Below are positions 1-7,613 of a stretch of 64,000 bases of DNA, piece by piece. The notes under the pieces are model-generated. The model made no database searches. It had not been told where the DNA came from and worked only from the letters and a program-made list of their open reading frames with translations. Location: contig JAYPEK010000018.1 in NCBI GenBank assembly GCA_038125725.1, positions 1-64,000 on the forward strand, written 5' to 3'. Source of the stretch: TMED8 sp038125725. GTDB taxonomy: Bacteria; Pseudomonadota; Alphaproteobacteria; Rhodospirillales; Casp-alpha2. The translations under genes and the position numbers were made by a program. Every line of letters begins with the position of its first letter. Position 1 is the stretch's first letter.

Positions 1-1124
1 TCGAGCATGGCGAAGATGTTCTGGATCGGCACGTCGGCCAGAATGTAGTGCGACGGCGAGAAGATGTAGCCACCGCCGACAGCCAGGTTCTTCATCACGT
101 CACAGACCCCCTGGCGCACTTCCTCGACCTGGCCGCGCGGCAGCAGGCGCTGCACGTCGAAACCGCCGATCAGGGCAAGATCGTTGCCGTACTTCTTCTT
201 GATCTCGACCTGTTCCTTGTTGCCGCCGGTCGGCTGCAAAAGGCCGGAAAGATCGACGCCGAGATCGACCATGTCCGGGATGATCGGTGAATAGTCGCCG
301 CAGGAATGCAGCTTGATCAGAATGTCCGGGTTTTCCTTTTTGAACTCGCTGAACATGTGAGCGAACCGTGGCTTTGCCAGTTCGCGCCATTGCGCCGGCG
401 AGATCATCATCGACTGCTGGGCGCCGACATCGTCACCGACGCGGATCATGTCGATGCCGCGCGCGATGGCGTTGCGGCCCAATGCCGTGTAGTACTCCGT
501 CAGGCCATCGAGCACGCCCTCGATCAGCTTCGGCTCGTCGAACATCTGCAAGAAGAAGTTCTGGGTACCGATGATGTGCGCGTAGGCGGCTTCGATCAGG
601 GTCGAGGACAGATCGACAACGGTGAAATAGTTGTCACCGAAGGTCTCGACCATCTCGGAGATGGGATCGAGCAGTTCCGGATCGTTCGGATCGGGCCAGG
701 TATAGGCCTTCAACTCCTCCATCGAGGTGATCGGATGGTGCGACGGGAAGTTTTCCGGCACCACCTTCGCGGGGCCCCAGAATTCCTGGGTCTTGGCAAA
801 CTCGGCTTCCTCTTCCGGCGTGCGGCCCTGCAGGCCGCTCTTGCCGTAGCCGACGCCGAAATGGTTGTACCAGGTCTCGCCGATCTTGATGTCGCGGTGC
901 GAGAACTGAGCGTTGATGCCGATCTGGTACATGACGATGTCGTTGCCGAGGCGGAACTCCAGCTCCGGATTGTGCTTCATGCCGGTCGAGGCATCGTCGA
1001 TGCCGTAGATGCGCGCCAGCTTCGCCTTGGCTTCGTGCTTCATGCGATAGAATAGCGGCACCCGGTCGACGGGTTCGCGCCTGAGCGTGCGATAGACCCG
1101 CTCCTTCGATGTCAGTTCTTTCAT
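1..1124 (-). CDS. URO-D-superfamily corrinoid methyltransferase (3' end beyond window)
   Basis: About 374 residues are visible, starting MKELTSKERVYRTLRREPVDR, the usual opening of uroporphyrinogen-decarboxylase-like methyltransferases (MtaA/CmuA branch). The chain continues with long (beta-alpha) segments and a late 'KLHSCGDY' stretch of the kind that carries the zinc-binding His/Cys in this superfamily; the C-terminus lies off the left edge. The start at 1124 has GGAGG nine bases upstream; an ATG at 1131 is out of frame. It is the last visible gene of a minus-strand run with a methyl-THF:corrinoid methyltransferase and a B12-reactivation domain. I infer that it moves a methyl group between a methylated substrate and a corrinoid protein. 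True haem URO-D (HemE) is unlikely because of this context. The substrate is unknown. Confidence 0.8.
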   Translation of the reverse strand, partial: MKELTSKERVYRTLRREPVDRVPLFYRMKHEAKAKLARIYGIDDASTGMKHNPELEFRLGNDIVMYQIGINAQFSHRDIKIGETWYNHFGVGYGKSGLQGRTPEEEAEFAKTQEFWGPAKVVPENFPSHHPITSMEELKAYTWPDPNDPELLDPISEMVETFGDNYFTVVDLSSTLIEAAYAHIIGTQNFFLQMFDEPKLIEGVLDGLTEYYTALGRNAIARGIDMIRVGDDVGAQQSMMISPAQWRELAKPRFAHMFSEFKKENPDILIKLHSCGDYSPIIPDMVDLGVDLSGLLQPTGGNKEQVEIKKKYGNDLALIGGFDVQRLLPRGQVEEVRQGVCDVMKNLAVGGGYIFSPSHYILADVPIQNIFAML

Positions 1125-1174
1125 TGCTCATTTCCTCCCATGTGCGTTACCGGAGCGAAGCCGATGCCGGGATA

Positions 1175-2170
1175 CTATTTCCGGCGCTCGCGCTTCGACT
1201 TGTCGGCTCCCCGGATGAATTTCAGGTATTTCATCGAGTATTCATCAGTGCCGAGCAAAGCCTCGGCGGCGAACTTGAACTGTGTCAGGCCGGCGACACC
1301 GTTCATCACCGGGTCGATCATCATCGCGTCGCAACCAGCGATAATTGAAAGCGACACGAATACCTCGTTCAGCAGCTTGCGGTTGGGCAGGCCGAACGAG
1401 ACGTTGGAATGACCGCCGAAGATGTGAACTTCCGGATACATGCCGCGCAGTTCCTTGACCGCGTCCAGATAGTGCTGGCCGAATTCCGGGCCGGCGCCGA
1501 TCGGGAACACCAGCGGATCGAGGAACCGGTCCTCCATGGCGATATCTTCCTTGTCCATCATCTCCATGCAGGTGACCAGGTTGGCGACGCGTTCCTCGGC
1601 GTTCTGGGGCATGCCGGCGTTGCCGCTGGCGTTGGCGAACAGCAGCGCATTGTGCTCTTTCGCCATCGGCACCAGGTCCTGGCGGCCGTCTTCCAGGTTG
1701 AAGGAGTTGATCGCCGGGCGGCCCTTGGTGTTGTCGTGGGCTTCCAGGCCGGCGTAGATGGTGGTGGAATCCGACGAGTCGATGGCGACGATCTTGTCGG
1801 TCACCTGCTGCGCCGTCTGCACCGTCCACTTGATCCACTCATGACGCTCTTCCGGATAGACGGACATCTCATCGACGCAGAGGTCGATGATGTGCGCGCC
1901 GTGCGCCTCCTGGTTCTTGATCGCCCAGGAAATGTAGGTCATGTCCTTGTTGCGCAGCGCCTGGGCGATATGCGGGATCATGAAGCTGTTCCGCTCCGCC
2001 GGGTCTTCCGGGATGATGTCGGTGCAATCCAGGAACTTCTTGTTGCCGTCCAAATCGGTGTAGCCGATGCCGGTCTTGCCGTCTTCCTCGATCACGCGCG
2101 GGCTGGTCGCCTTGATCTTGCGGGTGGAGTTGAAATTCTCGCCGATGACGATGAGGCTGTCTGATTTCAT
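1175..2170 (-). CDS. methyltetrahydrofolate:corrinoid methyltransferase (pterin-binding)
   Basis: 331 aa with a dihydropteroate-synthase-type TIM barrel: 'IGENFNSTRK' at the N-terminus, 'GAHIIDLCVD' early, 'FGGHSNVSFGLPNR' and 'AGCDAMMIDP' late. These are the pterin-binding landmarks of AcsE/MtvA/MetH-type methyltransferases, and the GGHSNVSFG segment separates it from FolP. The family transfers methyl groups between tetrahydrofolate and cob(I)alamin in the cytoplasm. It sits 50 bp upstream of the URO-D-type gene and downstream of the activation-domain gene, so it probably takes methyl groups from the corrinoid protein into the folate pool. The C-terminus is unusually basic (KSKRERRK). The start ATG at 2170 is preceded by AGGA at suitable spacing. 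Confidence 0.87.
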   Translation of the reverse strand: MKSDSLIVIGENFNSTRKIKATSPRVIEEDGKTGIGYTDLDGNKKFLDCTDIIPEDPAERNSFMIPHIAQALRNKDMTYISWAIKNQEAHGAHIIDLCVDEMSVYPEERHEWIKWTVQTAQQVTDKIVAIDSSDSTTIYAGLEAHDNTKGRPAINSFNLEDGRQDLVPMAKEHNALLFANASGNAGMPQNAEERVANLVTCMEMMDKEDIAMEDRFLDPLVFPIGAGPEFGQHYLDAVKELRGMYPEVHIFGGHSNVSFGLPNRKLLNEVFVSLSIIAGCDAMMIDPVMNGVAGLTQFKFAAEALLGTDEYSMKYLKFIRGADKSKRERRK

Positions 2171-2309
2171 GTTCTGAGATTCCTGATTTTCATGCGTTTC
2201 GTTTCAGGCCGACGAAATGGCGGCCTCGCGATCATGATGTCCTTAAAGTGTGGGTATCTACGGGCATTGGCGTTTGCGACTCATTCATGGCTTGCAACGA
2301 CATTGCGGT

Positions 2310-3020
2310 TCAGTTCACCGGCGCCAGGCCATAGATGCCGGACCGCGACATCTTCGGCAGCATGGCACAGCTTTCCATCAAGGTGACCGGCAGGTCGTCG
2401 GCATCGAAAAGCGAGAACAGTTTCTTCTGCTGCTCCAACGGCCAATACACCTGCTTGCCGCCGACCTTATACTGGTAGCCGGGTCCGAGCCGGCGCGTGA
2501 CTCGCAGACCCTCGCCCTGGGTGCGTTCCTGCAGGTCCTTGACGAAGGCCTTGGTGGCGGCCTCGATACCGAGCCAACCGGCGGTCTCCAGAAACAGCGC
2601 GTCGAGCGGCTCGAATACACCATTGTCCATGGCGGCAATCACCGCCTCGTCCAGGCCCCTGCCGACGGTCAGCACCACCGCGACCACGGAGCGCGCGCTA
2701 TCGAGCACATCCTCGAAGGCGACGTCTTCGAATTGGGTGCCGTCAGCGAGAATCAGGCGCTGATCGTCATAGGAGGCAACATCGATGCGCCGCGCGTGCG
2801 CGACCGGAACCATCAATTCGCGGGCGCGCGCGGCGATGTCGTCGGCCGCCTTGCGGATCACCGGGCGCACCTTTTCCAGGTTCTTGTAACCATGGATGCG
2901 GAGCATCTTCACCGGGTCGATGTGCACCGGCCCGGTCTTTACGATCCACGAATCGCGGGCCTCGGCGGGCGCTGCGCCCCCGCCGGAAAGTGGCTGTTCG
3001 CTTGGCATGGCGCTCAACAT
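2310..3020 (-). CDS. stand-alone vitamin B12-dependent methionine synthase activation domain
   Basis: 236 aa. The C-terminal half carries the signature of the MetH activation (AdoMet-binding) domain: 'RRLGPGY' followed by 'LFSLFD', then 'ESCAMLPKMSRSGIYG'. In MetH this domain reductively remethylates inactive cob(II)alamin. As a free protein it is thought to serve corrinoid methyltransferases in a RamA-like or activase role. Gene order on the minus strand (PF13769-type protein, this gene, CH3-THF methyltransferase, URO-D) supports reactivation of a corrinoid protein. No Fe-S-type Cys cluster typical of RamA is visible. A second in-frame ATG at 3008 could be the true start; neither has a convincing Shine-Dalgarno. 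Confidence 0.82.
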   Translation of the reverse strand: MLSAMPSEQPLSGGGAAPAEARDSWIVKTGPVHIDPVKMLRIHGYKNLEKVRPVIRKAADDIAARARELMVPVAHARRIDVASYDDQRLILADGTQFEDVAFEDVLDSARSVVAVVLTVGRGLDEAVIAAMDNGVFEPLDALFLETAGWLGIEAATKAFVKDLQERTQGEGLRVTRRLGPGYQYKVGGKQVYWPLEQQKKLFSLFDADDLPVTLMESCAMLPKMSRSGIYGLAPVN

Positions 3021-3118
3021 CCCGGCGCCGTGCAGAAAATATATTTTTTCGGATTTTTGGTCATATTAGGCCCGATTCACCATCGCCACGCTTGTCTGAG
3101 AACAGCCCTTGGAGAACG

Positions 3119-3397
3119 TCAGCTCAAGGCCGCGTCGCGGATTGCCGCAAATGCGCCCTCGATCTCGTCGGCAACCTGCCGGGCAACGGTTTCGGCATCG
3201 CCGTCACGCTCCTCGGCCGGCGCCTTGTTCCATTCCTCAAGATAGGCATCGGTGCCGGCAAGCTCTTGGCGCATCGCCGCTTCATCAATAAGTGCCTGAA
3301 ATTTATCACTTAATTGAATTTTCTTTACGCCAGATTCATCCCGCGCCTCGACCAGAGAGGGGATTTCCTGCCAGCGGAGAACCTGAACCTTTGCCAC
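3119..3397 (-). CDS. PF13769-type small protein ('virulence factor' family)
   Basis: 92 aa reading MAKVQVLRWQEIPSLVEARD..., matching a small alphaproteobacterial family labelled virulence factor in databases although no function is established. I choose the GTG at 3397 because GGGAG lies eight bases upstream and the homologous N-terminus is 'xKVQVLRWQEIPS'. An upstream ATG at 3430 would add eleven residues without a ribosome site. From memory the family often travels with methylene-THF reductase and corrinoid/folate methyltransferases, and it heads that kind of operon here. A role in C1/corrinoid metabolism is therefore a better guess than virulence. The middle and C-terminus are acidic and helical, with no Cys or His cluster. 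Confidence 0.75.
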   Translation of the reverse strand: MAKVQVLRWQEIPSLVEARDESGVKKIQLSDKFQALIDEAAMRQELAGTDAYLEEWNKAPAEERDGDAETVARQVADEIEGAFAAIRDAALS

Positions 3398-3748
3398 GCC
3401 GTCTGCTCCCATTCGTTTCCACGCCCCCACTCCCCGGGGGCTTCAGGTGGCGACTATAGGGGTCTTGCGCCCCTTTGTCCCGGTGAAATTTCGGCCCAAT
3501 CGGCGCCAATTCAGTTGGCCGTGTCGAAATCACCTCCGCTCATATAATATATTTTCTGAGGCGGCGTATATAGGCTTGTCCCAGGCAGCCCCCCACCGAC
3601 GCCAATACCGCCATGTCACAGCGGCATGGCCCGGGCGCCAGAAACCCTTGGATCGATCAATTGCCTTGATTACCATGCACGGCAGCGACGCTCGCCATGG
3701 CCGACCTTCGAATGCCCTTAAGGCGAGCGCATCAATGGGAGGACACAG
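3398..3748. promoter_or_regulatory. divergent intergenic region, C1 operon / hydro-lyase operon
   Basis: 351 bases without a supportable gene between two divergent operons. It contains an AGGGG/CCCCT hairpin (3458-3474, 7-base loop) and an AT-rich block with TATAAT at 3543-3548 and a second TATA run near 3567. No well-spaced -35 box or known riboswitch fold was recognised. It must hold the promoters for both directions. Confidence 0.45.
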
Positions 3749-4285
3749 ATGGCCTATGTTCGCTTTCCTATTCCGGCCTTCGACCACAAGTCACTGCGCG
3801 GGCTTTCCTGGTCGGAACCGGCTTACCTGGACGATGCCGGCATCTCGGCGAAAATCGCCGCCGCCGAGGCGGGCGCCTATCCGGTGCGCGCCGACGCGGC
3901 GCTGTTCGACGCGCTTGGCGTCAGCGGCGAGCATTGCCATGCACACCTCTGCCTGTTTCCGGCCGGCGCCCGATTGGTCGGGCGGTCGCATTCCTGGTGG
4001 CTGCAGCGCGCCACGGTGGTCGACTCCCTCGATCCCGGCGCCATGAACGTGGTCGCCGATTGGCGCACGCCGCGCCCGATCAATACCCGCTTCGGGCCGG
4101 AGAACGGCATCGATCTTCCGGATGCGCCAGTCTACGTCGTCGCCAGCCATGCGCACGGCGCCGAGTGGGTCGCCAACCGCACCCTGACCCAACAGTTCGA
4201 CGGCGGCTACCGTATCGTCGCCGTGGCCAAGGACGGCAGTGCCAATTTTGACGAATTCTGTCTCGACTTCAGTTGGGAGGCGTAA
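3749..4285 (+). CDS. conserved-looking hypothetical protein, first gene of hydro-lyase operon
   Basis: 178 aa, family not recognised. It starts after a strong GGGAGG site. The protein is soluble, with no signal peptide or membrane segment. It has a His/Cys-containing stretch 'GEHCHAHLCLFPAG' (around residues 60-73), a 'HSWWLQRATVVDSLDPGAMN' stretch and later 'VVASHAHGAEW'. The clustered His/Cys could bind a metal, but that is only a guess. It lies two bases ahead of another small unknown gene and then the two subunits of an Fe-S hydro-lyase, all on the same strand. An accessory or substrate-related role for that enzyme is the simplest inference. Confidence 0.6.
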   Translation: MAYVRFPIPAFDHKSLRGLSWSEPAYLDDAGISAKIAAAEAGAYPVRADAALFDALGVSGEHCHAHLCLFPAGARLVGRSHSWWLQRATVVDSLDPGAMNVVADWRTPRPINTRFGPENGIDLPDAPVYVVASHAHGAEWVANRTLTQQFDGGYRIVAVAKDGSANFDEFCLDFSWEA

Positions 4286-4287
4286 TC

Positions 4288-4521
4288 ATGGCCCGTATTC
4301 TGCCAAGCTCCGTCAACGCGGATTTCCTCAAAGCCTACGGCGTCGAGGGCATGGACGGCTGCGCGCCGGAAACGCTCACCATTAAGGTCTGGGACCGCTA
4401 CGGCACGGCGCCGAAAGACGACGCCGAAGCCAAGGCGGAAGGAGAATACGTCGCCGCCGTCGTCATCTGCGATGGTTGCGACAAGAGCGTGGAGTTGCAT
4501 CGCGAGCGATTGAGTGCCTGA
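4288..4521 (+). CDS. small hypothetical protein with CxxC, hydro-lyase operon
   Basis: 77 aa, not recognised. The ATG at 4288 follows GGGAGG that overlaps the end of the upstream gene. A TTG fifteen bases earlier lacks its own site, so it was not used. The chain is acidic and carries 'VICDGCDKSVELHRERL' near the C-terminus, i.e. a single CxxC that could hold a metal or form a disulfide. It is placed two bases after one unknown gene and 44 bases before the alpha subunit of a class I hydro-lyase, implying co-expression. Confidence 0.6.
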   Translation: MARILPSSVNADFLKAYGVEGMDGCAPETLTIKVWDRYGTAPKDDAEAKAEGEYVAAVVICDGCDKSVELHRERLSA

Positions 4522-4565
4522 ATAACGGGGCTGGGACCCAATCCCGGCCAGGGAGGCACCAACCG

Positions 4566-5522
4566 ATGCTCAATCCGGTCAACTTTATCAGCGAGTCCTC
4601 GATCGAGGAAGCGGCCTATGAGGCGCACCGATTGGCGGCGACGACATTGCCGTCGGATGTGCAGGACGCGTTTCACGGCATGCACGCACGCGAAACCCAT
4701 GACCTGCCGAAACAGGTGATGGCGGCGATCGTCGAAAACATGAAAGTGGCGGAGGTCGACCAGCGGCCGATCTGCGCCGACGTGGGCGTGTCGCGCATCT
4801 ACGCGGTCTGCGGCAACGAGGCCGGCGTCGCCGGCGGCGGCATCGCCTTCGAACGCGCCGTGCGCCGCGCCACCGAACGGGTCACTAATGACCTGGCGCT
4901 GCGTTCCAACCGCTGCCATCCCCTGAACCGCACCAACCCCGGCAACAACCTCGGCGTCTTTTCGCCCAATATCGAATACCGCTTCGAGCCCGACGCCGAC
5001 TGGATCGAGATCATCGCCGTTCACAAGGGCGGCGCCTTCGGCTCCGACTTCCGCATGATGGTCGACGGCGACGGCGCCAAGGCGGTGCACAAGGGCGTGC
5101 TGGACGCCATCGCCGAATTCGGCCGGCGCGGCCTCACCTGCCCGCCAGTGTTGATCGGCGTCGGCATCGGCGGCACCAAGGACCAGGCTTTCGCCATCGC
5201 CAAGCAGGCCGCCGTGCTGCGCCCCATTGGCGATCGCCACCCGGAACCGGAGATCGCGGCACTCGAGGACGAGCTTCTCGGCCTCGCCAATTCCTTGGGG
5301 CTGGGCGCCATGGGCTACGAAGGCACCGGCGGCTACGCCACCGACGTGCATGTGGAAATCGCCTATACGCATTCGGCGCTGACGCCGCTCGGTATTCACC
5401 AGATCTGCCAGGCCTGTCGGCGCGGCGTCGTGCGCGTGCACAAGGACGGCACGCTGGAACGGCGCGACCAACCCTCCTGGTTCACCCCCTATGCTCGGCG
5501 CCTCGGCGTCGAGGTGGCGTGA
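4566..5522 (+). CDS. Fe-S hydro-lyase alpha subunit (fumarase / tartrate dehydratase type)
   Basis: 318 aa with the N-terminal domain of class I fumarases and L-tartrate dehydratases: 'PICADVGVSRIYAVCGNE', 'NRCHPLNRTNPGNN', 'HKGGAFGSDFRM', 'PPVLIGVGIGGTKDQA' and 'QICQACRRG'. Cysteines in these blocks are positioned to ligate the [4Fe-4S] cluster that removes water from hydroxy-dicarboxylates. The GGAGG site is well spaced before ATG 4566. The matching beta subunit follows after ten bases. Split alpha/beta architecture is shared by fumarase, TtdAB and several less known dehydratases, so the substrate cannot be fixed. Two unknown genes upstream argue for something other than TCA-cycle fumarase. 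Confidence 0.85.
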   Translation: MLNPVNFISESSIEEAAYEAHRLAATTLPSDVQDAFHGMHARETHDLPKQVMAAIVENMKVAEVDQRPICADVGVSRIYAVCGNEAGVAGGGIAFERAVRRATERVTNDLALRSNRCHPLNRTNPGNNLGVFSPNIEYRFEPDADWIEIIAVHKGGAFGSDFRMMVDGDGAKAVHKGVLDAIAEFGRRGLTCPPVLIGVGIGGTKDQAFAIAKQAAVLRPIGDRHPEPEIAALEDELLGLANSLGLGAMGYEGTGGYATDVHVEIAYTHSALTPLGIHQICQACRRGVVRVHKDGTLERRDQPSWFTPYARRLGVEVA

Positions 5523-5532
5523 GGAGAGGGAA

Positions 5533-6231
5533 ATGGCAACACACCGGCTTTCCATCCCGCTCACCGAGGAAGACGTTCGCAAGCTCCGCATCGGTGACAT
5601 CGTCTACCTGGACGGCAAGATCCATACCGGGCGCGGCATCTATTACGACCACGTGCTCACCAAGGGCAACCGCCCACCCATCGACCTCGCCACCGAGAGC
5701 AACGTGCAGATTCACTGCGCGCCCGCCGGCGTCGAGGATGCCCCCGGCCAATACCGGGTGTCGTCGATCCAGGCGACGGCGAGTTTCCGCTACTGGAAAT
5801 GGGTGCCGGATTACATTGAGACCTTCGGCATTCGCGCCGTCATCGGCAAGGCCGGCATGGACAAATGGGTCTATGAGGAATCGTTCGCCAAGCACGGCAC
5901 CGTGTTCCTGACCACGGTGGGTTACGGCGTCGCGGCGCTCTACGGCCGCGCCATCAAGAACGTCGATGCGGTCTACTGGAAAGAGGAATTGGGACTGCCG
6001 GAAGCACTCTGGATTTTCGATGTCGAGAACCTCGGCCCCTTCATCGTCGACGGCGACTGCACCGGCGCCAGCCTGGCCGCGCAGGAGATCGAAAAGGTCA
6101 ATCCCAACTTCGCCGCCGCCTACGAAAAGCTGCCCGATTTCACCCTGAAGCGCATTGGCGAAATCGACGATACCCTCGAACACGAGGTCATCGTCGGACG
6201 CATGGGCTGCCCCGACCCGAAAGCCGAATAA
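5533..6231 (+). CDS. Fe-S hydro-lyase beta subunit (fumarase / tartrate dehydratase type)
   Basis: 232 aa, the C-terminal (swivel) domain partner of the preceding subunit. It opens 'LSIPLTEEDVRKLRIGDIVYLDGKI', a textbook start for class I fumarase beta and TtdB. It carries 'HCAPAG', 'GKAGMDK' and 'YGVAALYG', as expected for this half. Its AGGAGAGG ribosome site lies in the gap after the alpha stop. The operon ends here: the next gene converges six bases downstream. The C-terminus extends past the usual domain end with 'EHEVIVGRMGCPDPKAE'. Confidence 0.85.
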   Translation: MATHRLSIPLTEEDVRKLRIGDIVYLDGKIHTGRGIYYDHVLTKGNRPPIDLATESNVQIHCAPAGVEDAPGQYRVSSIQATASFRYWKWVPDYIETFGIRAVIGKAGMDKWVYEESFAKHGTVFLTTVGYGVAALYGRAIKNVDAVYWKEELGLPEALWIFDVENLGPFIVDGDCTGASLAAQEIEKVNPNFAAAYEKLPDFTLKRIGEIDDTLEHEVIVGRMGCPDPKAE

Positions 6232-6237
6232 ACCGGG

Positions 6238-7599
6238 CTACTCGCTCTTGTAACTGCCGATCTCCACATACTTGGTGGTCGGCATTTGCCTCGAAAAGCC
6301 TGGATCGCGCATCACCTGGCCCAGGAACGCCACGTTGGTGGACAGCCCCACAATATGGGTCGCATCCAGGGCCTCGGCCATGCGCCGGATTGCACCGGCG
6401 CGGTCGGGAGCACGGACGATCAGCTTGGCGATCATCGGATCGTAATAGGGGGTAATGGCGTCGCCCTCCCGGAGCCCGGTATCGATACGGAGATCGTCGG
6501 CGGGTTCGGGGAATTCGAGCCGGGTGACCTGGCCGGGTGACGGCAGGAAGTTCTTTTCCGGCCGCTCGGCGTAGATGCGGCATTCCAGCGCCGCGCCGTC
6601 GGCCCGGATATCGTCCTGCCGGACGGGCGCGAGGATGCCCGCCGCCTGTTCGATCTGCCAGGCGACGAGATCGATACCGGTAATCATCTCCGTCGCCGGG
6701 TGCTCGACTTGGATGCGGGTATTCATTTCCAGGAAGTAGTATTCCCCCCGGTCGGTGTCGAAAATGAATTCCACCGTGCCGGCGCCGGCGTAGCGTTCGT
6801 GATGCACCAGGGCCAGAGCGGCCTGGCGCATTTGTTCACGCGTCACATCGGGAAGGTCATGCGCCGGCGCCTCCTCGATGATCTTCTGGAACCGGCGCTG
6901 CGCGGAACAGTCGCGCTCGAACAGATGTACGCCGGTGCCATCACCGAAGCCGAACACCTGCACCTCGATGTGGCGCGCGTTGGCGACGAAACGTTCCAGG
7001 TAAACGGTGCCATCACCAAAGCTCCGCTCCGCCAGGGTCTGGGTCGCCTCGACCTGTTTCAACAAAGTCTCACCGTCCGCGACTAGGCGCATGCCGATGC
7101 CGCCGCCGCCGGCCGCCGCCTTGACCAATAGCGGATAGCCCACCTCGTCGGCCGCCTCGGCGATGCCGGACATATCACCCGGCTGAAAGCGCGGGCTCCC
7201 CGGCAGCACCGGCACGCCCGACGCCATGGCGATGTCGCGCGCGCGTTCCTTGTCGCCCATGTCCTCGATGGTCTTGGGCCTGGGGCCGATCCAGGTGAGC
7301 CCGGCGTCCGTCACCGCGGCGGCAAAGCGCGGGTTCTCGGCCAGGAAGCCGTAGCCCGGATGCACCGCGTCGGCACCGACCTTCTTGGCCACCTCGATGA
7401 TGGTTTCCGCCATCAGGTAGCTCTTGGGCGCCGGCGGCGGACCAATCAGGTAGGCCTCGTCGGCCATTGCGGTATGCAGGGCGCCCTCATCGGCTTCCGA
7501 ATGGACGGCGACGGTCTCGATGCCGAGCGCACGGCAACTGCGCATAATGCGGCAGGCGATCTCGCCCCGATTAGCGATCAGGATCTTATTGATGGTCAT
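6238..7599 (-). CDS. biotin carboxylase subunit of acyl-CoA carboxylase
   Basis: 453 aa, full-length biotin carboxylase. It opens 'ILIANRGEIACRIMRSCR' and contains the ATP-grasp glycine loop 'KAAAGGGGIGMR', 'HIEVQVFGFGDG', 'ERDCSAQRRFQK', 'FLEMNTRIQVEHPATEM' and the 'ALECRIYAE' block. It carboxylates the carrier's biotin using ATP and bicarbonate. There is no fused biotinyl domain; that domain is a separate 73-aa protein three genes upstream. It is the last gene of the operon, 14 bases after the second carboxyltransferase. The operon is GntR-controlled with a CoA transferase, so a catabolic acyl-CoA carboxylase is more likely than fatty-acid-synthesis AccC. Confidence 0.9.
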   Translation of the reverse strand: MTINKILIANRGEIACRIMRSCRALGIETVAVHSEADEGALHTAMADEAYLIGPPPAPKSYLMAETIIEVAKKVGADAVHPGYGFLAENPRFAAAVTDAGLTWIGPRPKTIEDMGDKERARDIAMASGVPVLPGSPRFQPGDMSGIAEAADEVGYPLLVKAAAGGGGIGMRLVADGETLLKQVEATQTLAERSFGDGTVYLERFVANARHIEVQVFGFGDGTGVHLFERDCSAQRRFQKIIEEAPAHDLPDVTREQMRQAALALVHHERYAGAGTVEFIFDTDRGEYYFLEMNTRIQVEHPATEMITGIDLVAWQIEQAAGILAPVRQDDIRADGAALECRIYAERPEKNFLPSPGQVTRLEFPEPADDLRIDTGLREGDAITPYYDPMIAKLIVRAPDRAGAIRRMAEALDATHIVGLSTNVAFLGQVMRDPGFSRQMPTTKYVEIGSYKSE

Positions 7600-7613
7600 G
7601 GTTTTTCCTTGGC

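Noticed and set aside
3398..3748. Cobalamin or SAM riboswitch ahead of the C1 operon
   Set aside because: No conserved B12-box or SAM-type core could be read; only short hairpins and AT-rich runs.
4273..4290. TTG at 4273 as start of the 77-aa protein
   Set aside because: It overlaps the previous gene and its own ribosome site would be missing, whereas ATG 4288 follows GGGAGG.
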